From: Turritopsis dohrnii
Lineage: Eukaryota > Cnidaria > Hydrozoa > Anthoathecata > Oceaniidae
Direction: 5' to 3'
Assembly: GCA_027922465.2 (NCBI GenBank)
Contig: BQMF02000818.1
Location: 27,807 to 91,806 of the forward strand
Length of the DNA stretch: 64,000 bases
In this document: positions 35,600 to 45,990 of the stretch, one piece after another
Layout of the letters: each line of letters starts with the position of its first letter
Numbering within the stretch: the first letter of the stretch is position 1
The notes under the pieces: generated by a model
Seen by the model: only the letters and a program-made list of their open reading frames with translations
Told to the model about the DNA's origin: nothing
The model's database searches: none
Program-made: the position numbers and the translations under genes

Positions 35600-36139
35600 A
35601 GAGAATAAAAAAAACGTTCGATCAGATTAAAATAGATTAAAAGAAATCGATTAAAAGAAATTAAGACAACTATTACGACAAAAGCAAAAAAAAAACAAAA
35701 AAACATTTTGTTTTTATATGATACTCTTTTTTTACCTATCGGTTTTTAAACATTTTGATTGCTCAAAAAAAAAGTTCACCCAGTCAGGCAAGAGTTAGTG
35801 GCAAACCGAACGTATGCCGCCACGTTCTGCCACTGCTGCTTTTTGTCCAAAATGTTTAATAAGTTAGTTTCTTTGTATTTAATTGATGTACTGTTTTCAA
35901 AGCCAAGTCAACGTGGAATATAAAACTAACACTAATGATAAAGACAAAACGTTATTCCTATTAGTTCATCAGCCAAAAAAAGTCACATTCGATTGGGGTT
36001 GCAATGTATTTGCTTCAAACTCACGTCGCACACAAAAAAAGAAATAATTTCGCTCACAACTCAATCTACCATTTTGCGTGACTTACAAACAAACAAACAG
36101 ACAGACAGACAGACAGAGAATCGGCTATTAATATATAGA
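35587..36139 (-). mobile_element. 5' half of a non-autonomous Helitron (inverted)
   Basis: On the minus strand it begins TCTATATATTAATAGCCGAT at 36139 and follows the first half of the 25578-26495 Helitron (GTCTGTTTGTTTG run, AAGTCACGCAAAATGG, TGTGCGACGTGAG). It stops near 35587 at the Harbinger stop codon. The other half lies at 34728-35114 in the opposite orientation. Confidence 0.8.
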
Positions 36140-36194
36140 AAACGCTGACTTATATGCGCATGCGCCTATATTTAATCGAACCTTTAGAATATCC

Positions 36195-36200
36195 TTTCAT
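36195..36200 (+). repeat. Target-site duplication TTTCAT (left)
   Basis: TTTCAT immediately precedes the left TIR and is repeated at 40418-40423 immediately after the right TIR. Confidence 0.85.
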
Positions 36201-36248
36201 TACGGAAGCCCATTGCTGCCATATTTTTTAAGCAAACTTTTCAGTTTT

Positions 36249-36497
36249 ACTGCGCAATATTCTGATCGTATTGCGCAATGATAAGCTCTTATTGCGCAAT
36301 AAACTACTTCTTGCGTGGATAAGTACAACTTTTAAAGAAGTCGTCATAACATGGTCATTGCGTCTTACTGAATGAAAACTGCGCAATAGGGAAGTAACTA
36401 TTGCGCAATATGAACATCACTACTGCGCAATAAGAACGTTGCTACTGCGCAATATGAACAATGTATACTGCGCAATAGCAAAAAGTTACTGCGCAAT
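36249..36497 (+). repeat. Left subterminal array of TTGCGCAA/CTGCGCAA motifs
   Basis: About nine copies of (A/T)(T/C)TGCGCAAT at irregular spacing of roughly 20-80 bp. The core TTGCGCAA is palindromic. The matching array at the other end suggests binding sites for an element-encoded protein. Confidence 0.8.
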
Positions 36498-36594
36498 AAT
36501 AAAAACGAGTAAACTTTTAAATGGCCAGTATTGTTGATTGATAAACTGTTTTGTCGTATTCCGGCTCAAGTGTAAGAATATATGACATCGAAAC

Positions 36595-37766
36595 ATGGCG
36601 ACATTAAGTCATGAAGCTGTAAAATTTATTCAAGAGTGTCTTTACTCTGGCTATGTTTACTCAGATATATTATCGAAAGACAGTTTGGTATCCAGATTAG
36701 TATGAGAACCTTACATAGAGTATTAAGGAAAAACAATATTAGGAAAAGAGGAGTGGATGTGGAAACCTCTGTGGTTTTGGGCATAGTACAGGAACAAATA
36801 GTCCAAGGTAATGGTAACCGAGGCTATCGCAGTATTTATGAACGGTTAAGGAATTCAGGCTTGCCTGTAAAAAGGGATGTAATTGCTCAAGCCCTTAAAG
36901 TAATTGACCCAGATGGGACCGAAAGAAGAACTGCCCATAGGCTTACTGCACGAAGATACATTTCCAAAGGACCGAACTCTGTGTGGCATGTGGACGGTTA
37001 CGATAAACTGAAGCCCTTTGGTTTTTGTATACATGGCGCTATTGATGGCTACAGCCGACGTGTTTTGTGGTTAAAAGTATCTAATAGCAACAATAATCCC
37101 AAGATCATTTGTCATTATTACGCTGAATGCGTATGTGCCCTGGGATTTATCCCGAAAATAGTCCGTGGGGACAGAGGTACAGAAAATGTTAACATCTGCG
37201 AAATGCAGCGATATCTGCGTCGAAATCACACTGATCGGTCAAGTGGATTTTCAAGTTTTCAATATGGCAAGTCAACGGCTAATCAACGTATTGAAGCTTG
37301 GTGGTCCCTTCTAAAGAAAGATTCTGCAAGTCGTTGGATAAATTATTTCAAAGATATGAGAGATGCTGGAATTTACGATAACACTGATCAAATTCATGTT
37401 CAAGCTTTGTTATTTTGCTTCTCGTGGTTTATACAGGCTGAACTACACAGCATTATGAAATATTGGAACAATCATCAAATTAGGAAAAGCAAAAATTCTG
37501 AAGTTCCACATGGACGCCCCGAGATAATGTTTTTTCTTCCTGAAACTTTTGCAGGAGAAAACAATAAACAGCCATATGACGAAAGAGAATTTCAAAGATG
37601 TGTAACAGCGTATACGCAGCAACCTGATGTATTTTCATGTTCCGTTGAATTTGCGAAACTTGCAGCATCACTTATGAAAGAAAACAATTTGCGTTTTCCG
37701 AAAACTATGCGAGAATCACGAGATCTGTATTTTGAGCTTGTAAGTTTGTGTAATAACATAGCTTAA
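36595..37766 (+). CDS. Integrase-core DDE transposase (one frameshift)
   Basis: The ATG at 36595 gives MATLSHEAVKFIQECLYSGY. Near 36670 a 1-nt shift leads to the long frame (IERQFGIQISMRTLHRVLRK, a helix-turn-helix; then RGYRSIYERLRNSGLPVKRD). The catalytic core has VWHVDGYDKLKPFGFCIHGA (first Asp), IDGYSRRVLWLKV, KIVRGDRGTENVN (second Asp) and, 40 residues on, ANQRIEAWWSLL (Glu). The C-terminus (FCFSWFIQAELHSIMKYWNN, EVPHGRPEIMFFLPE) follows the usual pattern of this retroviral-integrase-like family. About 390 residues is normal length. It would cut and join the element ends in the nucleus. All three acidic residues are present, so only the early frameshift visibly disables it. Confidence 0.85.
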
Positions 37767-38186
37767 GTCGTAAATCACCAATGAATTTTTACTAAAAAAT
37801 CCCATATTTCCCTTCGGTCATCTTATTCATAAAATCCTCTATCAATTGAAGGAATTAGGGTTTAGAAAAGATAAATTTTGCAATATATAAACTGTACTAA
37901 AAGTACAAACATAACATACAGAAAACTTGCAGAAATTAAAACAAAACAAAATCTAAGAATGTAAGCAGAGTACAAGCAGGAACTTCTACTTCGAATAACA
38001 TAAGAAAATTTTCTGTCAGTTGTAATACCATGCAGAAAAACAAAAAATATCAACAAAATCAAAAATTGCAAATGTATCCACTTTTTTAGATCATTAGATG
38101 AAGTTTATAAGCAAAAATCCTTCAACAAAAACAAAGTCCAAATTAAAACAAATCAAGAAAGTTAAATTAAGTTCAACTTAATTCAG
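37767..38186. other. Intergenic space between the two convergent transposon genes
   Basis: About 420 bp of AT-rich sequence with no frame of interest. It would hold the two opposing polyadenylation sites. Confidence 0.6.
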
Positions 38187-39866
38187 CTATATGTTTCCAA
38201 ATAGATTGCCATGTTGGAGAGCTTTAAGAATGTTTTCACGGGTATTTTGACATGATACTTTTGCAATGAAACCACAAGTTGATGCGGTGAGCAATCGGTT
38301 CTCGTCAATGAAGTGTACTTCAATTTTTCTGGAAAATCCATATGGTGGAATTCGATCATACGCTGTAAAAAAGACCAACAGATCTTCTAAACGAAATTCA
38401 AGTCGGCCTTCAGCCATATCTCTAATAAGAAATTCTAACTCTAACATGGCATCATCTTCCACAAGCCTAAGATTTGAACCAAAGCTCACCTTGGTTGTGA
38501 TAATCAAGTAATTGTAAGAATTCATTGATAGCCAAAGTTTGTTTGTTAGGTATAAAGAACTGGAAATATGCTCCTGGGTTCTTTAAGATTGCACAGTTAA
38601 TATTAGATAAACCTTTTTTAAATTGCTGAATAGCAGCAAAACGTGTGAATATTCCATAATGCATACTATAGACCTTTTTAGCTCGTTCAATGTCAAATAT
38701 TGCTATATCAGCAGCAAGAAGGCAGTCATAGTTCCCTTTTTCTATCTCTTGCAGATTGTACAAAAATGCTCTGTCATAAAGAGTAATTTCATTAGGTAAC
38801 TCTATATCAAATATAGCTTTGGCCAGCACTGGATGCAAGCACTCTGGACCACGACTCATTTGAAAGATTGATACAGCACATAACTCACCCAAGCGTTCCT
38901 AAGCTGTTTCTCCCATCTGGAAAAAATATTTCAATTGCTGTTTCTATAAGCTCTGCAACTGTAGACTCCTTTCTGCCATCAATTTCTCTGGTCCCTCCAC
39001 ATTTACGTACATTCACATATCTACGCTTCTTTGAACAAAAATGATGCATACCAATTTTAACAACTCTGGTATTACGTTGACGCTTTGTTGTTGGAGTTTT
39101 ACCATCTTCAATCTTCTTCAATAATGCAGATTTATCATAAGTATCATTATTTTGCATCACAAAGTTTTTAAAGCTAAAATGTCTCCAATTGCTTCAAGCC
39201 CCAAAGCTTTAAGTTGGGAGTCTGGGCACACAAGAACAGCATATCCATCCATCTAAAATTGGAGTAAAAGAAAAGCAAAAAATTTTTTAGTGAATATTAG
39301 AATAAGCAATACAGGAATCACATGTGTTCTGGGATAAGACAAAAGCTTCGTAATTCTTTTAACTTCATACACATGTTGGAAGTAATGAGATAAACGCTTG
39401 AGAAGAATACACTAAGTCCAAAGTTTGGAAAACATAACAGAATTATTATTGTTGCTTAGAATTATTAACAACTCTTATTCTGTATGCAAGTTGAAAAGTA
39501 AAATAATTTTCTAAAAAACTTTTCAAAAGAAAGTTATCAATTCCTTATATATACAGTTGAAGATACGTTCAATACAAGTTGAACACAATTTTCAAATGAT
39601 TATCTCATTATTGAAAAAGCTAAAGATCTTGTACAAACCTTGCTCCTTCTGAAATTGTCGTTCACAGTTTCACATATATTTCTTTCCTCGCGTAAAAATC
39701 TGCATATCTAAAATATACACAGAATAAAAAAGCCAATTAGATATGAAAACCAGCTAGCAATAATTATGAATACGTGGTAAGACGGAAAAAAGTAAAGAAA
39801 ACAAGAACAGAATTATACCTCTTCTATGGTGACCAGAGTCACAGACCCGGCCATCATTTCCCTCAT
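38187..39866 (-). CDS. HECT E3-ligase-like protein carried by the transposon (exons, several lesions)
   Basis: Phase-consistent 5' exons: 39866-39819 (MREMMAGSVTLVTIEE, donor GTATAA), 39707-39639 (ICRFLREERNICETVNDNF, donor GTTTGT), then from 39252 (after CAATTTTAG). The last starts MDGYAVLVCPDSQLKALGLE and AIGDILALK, a SAM-like helical motif. After a frameshift near 39165 it continues with MHHFCSKKRRYVNVRKCGGT and VAELIETAIEIFFPDGRNS, a segment commonly preceding HECT domains in invertebrate G2E3-like proteins. It then shows LGELCAVSIFQMSRGPECLH (HECT N-lobe) and finally FFTAYDRIPPYGFSRKIEV and LTASTCGFIAKVSCQNTREN. In that last C-lobe motif, TASTC would hold the ubiquitin-accepting Cys. Frames change near 38885 and 38500. 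Family identity comes from motif memory. Why a transposon carries it is unknown. Confidence 0.6.
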
Positions 39867-40063
39867 GTTTTCATTATTTTAATCATGCTTTGAAACATCA
39901 TAGTGCAAAACAAAGTAGATATAACAAGTAAATAGTTAAATTCAAAAATTCTTTGCTGCACAAAACATTAACAACAACATCAACAAAAAACAACAACAAA
40001 AAGCTTTTAATTGCGAAACTATTAATTTTTTATTGTTCAAAGTAATTTCGTTAACGTTATTTA
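39867..40063. other. Promoter-side spacer of the HECT-like gene
   Basis: About 200 bp of A-rich sequence between the first ATG and the right motif array. No gene. Confidence 0.5.
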
Positions 40064-40371
40064 TATTGCGCAGTAGCTACGTTCCTATTGCGCAGTATTG
40101 ATGTTCATATTGCGCAGTAGTGATGTTCATATTGCGCAGTAGCAACGTTCTTATTGCGCAATAGCGATATTCATATTGCGCAATAGCGTCATCTTTATTG
40201 CGCAGTAGTAACTTTGCTATTGCGCAGTATTCGCTCATTAAGGCGCAATAGCTATTTTTGATAACTTCTTTACGGTGATCTACTTATCACGCCATAAGTC
40301 ACTTTGCGTATATAATACAATACAATATCAAGTTCCTATTGCGCAATATGACCATGTCATTGCGCAATATA
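40064..40371 (-). repeat. Right subterminal array of TTGCGCAA/TTGCGCAG motifs
   Basis: About eleven copies of (T/A)TTGCGCA(A/G)TA between 40064 and 40371, some spaced about 20-22 bp apart (GTTCATATTGCGCAGTAGTG and relatives). The consensus is the reverse complement of the left array, so the two arrays are inverted relative to each other. Confidence 0.8.
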
Positions 40372-40417
40372 TGGTGAAAAGTTTGCTTAAAGAATATGGC
40401 AGCAATGGGCTTCCGTA

Positions 40418-40423
40418 TTTCAT
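40418..40423 (+). repeat. Target-site duplication TTTCAT (right)
   Basis: Second copy of the hexamer at 36195-36200, immediately outside the right TIR. Confidence 0.85.
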
Positions 40424-40527
40424 GGCCTGGAATAAGAGCCTTCCATATGGGTGGGGAAAAGTCTAACAGGAAAAGCAGGAAAATTCATTTTCTAATGGTT
40501 TTACATTTTAAAACTCTGTCTACAACA

Positions 40528-40825
40528 ACATCGTGGTTATGAGATGCTGACAGCAGAGATGGAGCCAGAAAATGAACACGACAAGTTCGCAGTGAAAATT
40601 GTCAAAAACAATGAAGTTGTTGGACATCTTCCAAAAGAACTTTTGAAATACTGTACTTCTGCCTTACTTGCTGGGGCAAAGACATCCTGTAAAATTACGG
40701 GAAAGAGGGAAAACAAGACAAAGAATAGCTTGGAACTACCATGTACCTATACGGTGAAAGGACCAGACTTTATGGTGTCTAAAGTGGAACTTTTTGTTAG
40801 AGATTACCTGAGAAGAACAAAATAA
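40528..40825 (+). CDS. HIRAN-like domain fragment
   Basis: About 95 codons: HRGYEMLTAEMEPENEHDKF, then AVKIVKNNEVVGHLPKELLK, SCKITGKRENK, ELPCTYTVKGPD. The order L-x-x-E-P-x-N-x-x-D-x-x-A-V, then VGH(L/V)P, then a C-x-I-T-G strand pair resembles a HIRAN domain, a DNA-end-binding fold present in SWI/SNF helicases and in many small invertebrate proteins. No start context is clear (the frame is open from about 40500), and the element ending at 40417 lies just upstream, so this is probably the remaining 3' part of an interrupted gene or an older element. It ends at TAA with no in-frame stops inside. Confidence 0.55.
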
Positions 40826-41717
40826 GTCGTAATTAAAGATGTGAATATTTTACTGGTTTCGTCCCCTAAGCTTGGACTTGTGATCGAGTCATTTCAACGG
40901 GATATAGGCACATGCGCCATGAACGGATATAGGCGCATTGCGCCTATAACCGTGGTGCGCTTATAATGGGGGTAATAGGGTAACAGAGAGATGCATTTCG
41001 GCTGCTGAAACTTGATGAAACTTCCTACACATACAGTTCGTATCACAAATCCTGCACAGTCTATATATAGTATATTACATCACTACCAACAGGATGCAAG
41101 ATAAGGGAAATGGTACCACAGACGTACACAAATGAAAGCGAAAGCAGCGTGTTTGATGCAAACCATTGATGGCGAAATGAATGGTCAATTTCGAACTGAA
41201 AACACAGGTCGAGCTTTTCACATTCCTTCTTCTGTTTAGGCTGGCCATGACCTCTCTTTACACGTCTTTTGCCTTCTTCAGCGCACGTGGTCAGTTTTCT
41301 TCTTGAGAGGAAACGTTTCAAGAAGAAAACACCAAAAATATCTGACTGTTCACATAACTTAATGGAATTCTAAGTTTACATTGACTCTTGAGCTGTTTTA
41401 AGTTGTACAGCACTTACAATGCATGCCACTAATTGTACTTTTGTACCCCTCTAATTATTCATGATTCTGATGCAGATTTTCACACTGATTTTGAACCTAT
41501 TGATCATTAACGGTAAGGGTAAGGGTTAGGTTTAGATATCTATAAGCAGCAGCATTGAATCTGCTTCAGAATCGTGAATAATATTAGGGGGTACGAAAAT
41601 GCAATAGCGCCCCCCAATGCATATGTGTAACCTGACGAAGAGAGTAAATCTCAAACAAATGTAACTATACATTAAACAACATCATAAAGAAAGCAAAAAA
41701 AGTACATTTTTGTTATG
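40826..41717. other. No gene; palindromic TATAGGCGCA motifs and a short telomere-like string
   Basis: GGATATAGGCGCATTGCGCCTATAAC (40929-40954) is a near-perfect palindrome, and GATATAGGCACATGCGCCAT precedes it. A related GCATGCGCCTATATTT occurs at 36160-36175 on the other side of the 36.2-40.4 kb transposon. GGTAAGGGTAAGGGTTAGG at about 41513 resembles telomere repeats but is under three units. The minus-strand frame 41061-41321 has no recognised motif. Confidence 0.5.
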
Positions 41718-41755
41718 CAGTAGTAGTAGTGGTAGTAGTAGTAGTAGTAAGTAGT
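41718..41755. repeat. (TAG)n tail of the truncated LINE
   Basis: GTAGTAGTAG-type triplets with one GTGGTA variant. On the LINE strand this is the (TAC)n-like 3' tail. Confidence 0.8.
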
Positions 41756-42549
41756 AATTGTTTATTTGCCATTTTAAAGAAGCACATTACAAATCAGCAT
41801 AAAAGTATAATAATATTAATGGCTGGAGACCATACATATAGCCAAAGGCTAGACAAGGGTATGGCCACCAATAATTTAACAGTTGGATCAATAGACTACC
41901 ATAAACAAGTAAAAACTAATTTGCGAAAAATCAATAGTTAATAAAAGTGATGCTTTTGAAGAGTTCGATTAAGTTGTGCTTAGAGATGCTAGATAGGTCT
42001 GATTCTGGACAATGCAGCTGAAACTCATTCCATTGAACAACAGACTGATAGATAACAGAGTTTAAACCAAGTTTAGTGGTATTGCATTTAGGTCTTGATA
42101 AGAGTCCCAATAAATTACCCCTGGTGTTGTGACAATGTGGATATTTACTTAGATTGTAAGTATTAATTAGAGCTGGAGGTGCAGAGTTAGAGAGTATGTG
42201 AAAAGTAGAGATAATGTTAAGAAGTTTAACTAGATCAGTGAATTTTAGAATTTTAAGATTACGAAATAAAATAGATGAAGGAGAGTTAAATTCAGAGAAG
42301 GTAATCAATCTCATACTTTGCTTCTGAAGTCTAGAGATTCTAAGGCAAGGTGAGTTTCCCCAAACCTGACAGGCATATCTCATGTGAGTGTCAAAGAACG
42401 AAAAATAAACTTGAAGAAGAATAGATCTTGAGATAAAATGTCGAAGTTTAGAGATGATACCATTTGCTTTCCTTAATTTTACACATAACAATTCAAGGTG
42501 TTTTTTCCATGAAAGGATGTTATCTAAGTGAACACCAAGATATTTGACT
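41718..42549 (-). mobile_element. Second, 5'-truncated copy of the 12-16 kb LINE
   Basis: From 41756 to 42549 it matches 12137-12932 with very few substitutions (e.g. 12377 A versus G). Homology stops abruptly at GATATTTGACTG, after which 12.9 kb continues AGTCATTG but this copy continues TCAAAAGCG. The open frame 42548-41931 is the C-terminal 200 residues of ORF2 (KYLGVHLDNILSWKKHLELL...) without stops. Near-identity implies recent activity of this family. Confidence 0.92.
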
Positions 42550-43878
42550 GTCAAAAGCGTATATCCTCGTATGTCCTACTATACCAAAGCCTTTCAAATT
42601 CTAAGCAGAATACAAACCATAAGGCGGGGCGACTTCAATCAATTTTGCCACTATTTTAAAAGTAATACAACCGAAATACAACCATTAATTACTTCTGCAA
42701 CTTTGAACTCATTACATTACATATTTCTTCTATTTCAGTGCAAAATTTCACATTAACTTAACTTGTAATTCCAGAGAAATAACCTGATCTTTTCAAGAAA
42801 ACAACAATATCGATTATGGGGTGACTTCGATCAGCTTATGAGAAGTGCCAAATTACTTATAATTATATTTAACAATTTTTTTGAAGCGTCACTATAACAA
42901 TATTCACAGACCACCATTTCTCAGCCGTGGTAAATGTTTGACCATGAAAGATCAGCGATTGTTAGTAAAACAAAAGGTTTATGACGTTTACACATGTGTA
43001 ACCTTCGTTAATACGAAACAAAATTAATGTTAAAATTGAAATTTTATTGTACCTCAAACAAAATTTATGAGATTTATCATCATGGGGAAAGAGCATGCTT
43101 ATTAAAATTTTTTTCGTTAAGTCATTAAATCTCCCATGAGATACAACGACTTTTCACGAAGTTCTTCCGAACATGTAACTTATATATAACTTTTTTCGTG
43201 TTTTTACAAACACGATATTATCGATAAAGGAATAAGGAAAAGAAAAACAGAATATAGCGGTGAAGAACACAATTTTTCCACAAATTTATAGTTTTCTTAA
43301 CATTCGGCCTTTGTACTTCACATCTATACTAAAAATGTCCAAGCTAAACTCTTGAATATGACGTAGAGTGAGCGGTGAAAATTTTCATGTTTTTTGGAAG
43401 AAATTGATGGTTTCGCTTGAAGTCGATTCTGATGACATTTTACAATAAGAATCTAAATGAAAATCTTTAAAAAAGGGGGGAAACACACTTTAATTTCAAA
43501 GTTTAAACAGTTTATTTTCACTGATCACCCCTCTTTACTACCGTAAATTAGATTAAAAATACTAAAAATACTAAATATGCCACATTTTGAATGAAACACA
43601 AACTTTTATTTGATTTCTTGGTATATAACTACATCTTATTATATAAGGAACCAGCACTTCTTTATTTGCTTCTTTTATGTGCTCAAAATGGAATGTTGTT
43701 CGTTTTTATTTCCTTTTGTTTGAACATCTTTGTAACAATATAACAAAAACAGCTTAAGAAATACAGAAGTTATTAATATGATCAGATCAGCATCCTTCAT
43801 ATCATTTATGTGTATGATGCTTATTGATTTATTTTATCATTATTCTATTTTTGAGTTTGTCTTTGCTGGAATAAAGTA
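42550..43878. other. AT-rich, no gene seen
   Basis: Only short frames, none with motifs. CGATCAGCTTATGAGAAGTG and neighbouring text show no match elsewhere in the window by eye. Confidence 0.5.
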
Positions 43879-44746
43879 TGGAGGAATTGCCTATCCGTGT
43901 GTATCCCTTGTTGGAAGAAGTTAGCAATTTCAATGATGCTGTTGATCAACTATCAACTCAACCGACAGCTTCCACAGAAAATGCAAATATAGCTGAAATA
44001 TTACGATCATGTATGACTGTTGATATGAAATAGAATCAACCTTAATTTGATTTTTTTAAGGACAATATTATGATGGAAGAAAGCTTGAAATCTGTTGAAA
44101 GTCAAGGTAGAAAAAAATAACATTTCAAGTATATATATACATTTTTCCTTTTAAACTGTTTAATCTCTTTATTTTCCAGTGATTTATTATCATATAGACC
44201 ATAATGGTTTCTAGTAATTAGTTGCAAAGGAATAGATTGGGAACTATAATGATGATATAATGATGATGTTATAATGAATTAGTACATTTGTTCCATTTTT
44301 AAATTATCCTATATATATATATTAATACAATATTAGAACATACATATAAAGTAAGTGATATATATACCATTTGAAGGGTGTACTACATACTAAATTCATA
44401 CTGATAAAATGCTTATGGTCATGTGTAAATTGCTATTTTAATAGTCTAATCCTATTGTAGTAAAAAAAACTCAAGATTTCACTAACAGTTTTTTTTCAAT
44501 TTAGATTCCAAGTGTTATGCTGCAATAGAAACACTTCTGTGATGTACACAAGCAGTGAAAATGTATAGTGATACATTTTGTGTGTTGACACAGGATATTT
44601 TAAAACCTGGGAATAGTTTATTTGATATTGAAGATGCTCTATTGTCCCTCTCTTGCTCAGGATTTGTGGATGGCATTTATTTCAATGTAGTTTTTAAATG
44701 CACGAACAATAAGGAATCTTGGTATGGCAGTCGTTATTTTGAGCAG

Positions 44747-45010
44747 TAGTAGTAGTATTTATTTCACATACATAGATTTTACAGTGGAGGAGACCATCAA
44801 AATAGTTTAAAAAACTAATCATAGAAAATGGCCACCTAGCATGGATGTTTTCCTGGATTTCAAAGTGCGAATGCTGCTAAAATTAAGGTGCTGACATCCA
44901 TTGAAAATTTTATTCATTGAATATCTATACTGCTGATGATATACTTTCCCAAAATCAAAGAATGAAGAAATGTTTGTGAATCGAAAAAAATCAGGTTAAG
45001 TGGTGGACCC
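44747..45010 (-). repeat. Possible LINE 3'-end fragment with (TAG)n
   Basis: AGTAGTAGTAGTATTTATTT, then TTTTACAGTGGAGGAGACCAT, mirrors the 3' end layout of the LINE at 12.1/41.7 kb (tail, TTTATTT, ATTACA, GGAGACCAT). It interrupts the gene right after codons for YGSRYFEQ. Similarity is short and only suggestive. Confidence 0.3.
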
Positions 45011-45990
45011 ATTTGGATTTGCAAACATATTTGTAGTCTTACTATCAATATTCTGGTTTGCAAATTATAAGCAGAGAAGTGTATAAGTTATCAATACCTT
45101 TTAACTAAAATCAATTACAACCTATATAAAAGAAGTTTGTATAGCAATAAAAAATCTGTTGCGAATTCAATGAAACAATTCATAAATGAGAGCCAAAATT
45201 GTGTACACTCATGCATGTGTTTGTCCTTGTTCTACACAAAAACCAAACATGGGAAGAAAGTAAAGATGAAAAAGGACAAGAAAGTCATCCGTTACTGATC
45301 TATTATTTAATTTTGGAAATTCTTTTGTTAATTTCTACTTTTAAAATTCCAATTTCAATTATTTTTATAGATATTGATATGACATGGAAGAAGCACTCAT
45401 GATTTATCTGTCAAATCCAACAGTAGTGGAATTGTTAATCATTTGGAGTGATGTTGATTATGATTTGCCAATAGATAATAGGTTGAGGTTTTGAATTCAA
45501 TTCCAAACTTTCACAAATGGAAACGGACAGACACAGTTATGAACTTGCGTTTTGAGCAGCAATTGCCAACTGCCAGTAGAGTCTTTCCTGGTTCACCAAG
45601 GCATAGAATAATCCAAGCAATACAATATCGATCTAAAGTAGCTTCCATTTTACACGGATGTTTTCACAATATTATTGATAATAAAATGCTAGTTGTTTAT
45701 AATAAAACGAAGAAAAGACGCGTGGTATGTGTTAAAGTAGTCAATTACAACATCGAGTTACTCTGTTCTATATGATAATGGCTACTGTCATCTGTTTTTA
45801 GTTATAAGGGATATGATAATGCCTTATGGAACCAACAAATGGCTTCCTAAATTAACTTGATGAAAATATTTTGGATGCAAGGAGAGGGTGTGATTTACCT
45901 TGACCGTAACAAAGAAGCGAGTGTAACTAAAACAACAGATAATGATTGTGGTGATTTATGATAATGCTGGTGATATTGATTTTGTTGATT
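45011..45990. other. Probably intronic or insert sequence; unassigned ORF at 45497-45775
   Basis: The plus-strand frame 45497-45775 (IPNFHKWKRTDTVMNLRFEQ...KVASILHGCFHNIIDNKMLV) is open for about 93 codons and could be a further exon of the surrounding gene. It has no motif I recognise and no clean flanking splice pair. Confidence 0.35.

Larger units (their letters stand above)
36201..40417 (+). mobile_element. Complete integrase-type DNA transposon (IS3EU-like), 4217 bp
   Basis: 43-bp TIRs starting TACGGAAGCCCATTGCTGCC at 36201-36243 and, inverted, 40375-40417, with one mismatch. It is flanked by a perfect 6-bp duplication, TTTCAT. Inside lie a DDE integrase-like transposase (+), an antisense HECT-like gene (-) meeting it tail to tail, and arrays of TTGCGCAA-type motifs next to both ends. 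The 6-bp duplication and integrase-like enzyme fit the eukaryotic IS3EU group as I remember it; the name needs a database check, but the boundaries do not. Confidence 0.85.

Noticed and set aside
38266..38511. Plus-strand 81-codon frame under the HECT-like exon
   Set aside because: Shadow of the minus-strand gene; no motif of its own.
36249..40371. TTGCGCAA arrays as a CRISPR-like array
   Set aside because: Spacing is irregular, the motif is 8-10 bp, there are no cas genes, and they lie at the two ends of a transposon in a eukaryotic genome.
41510..41530. GGTAAGGGTAAGGGTTAGG as an interstitial telomere repeat
   Set aside because: Fewer than three imperfect units; easily arises by chance.
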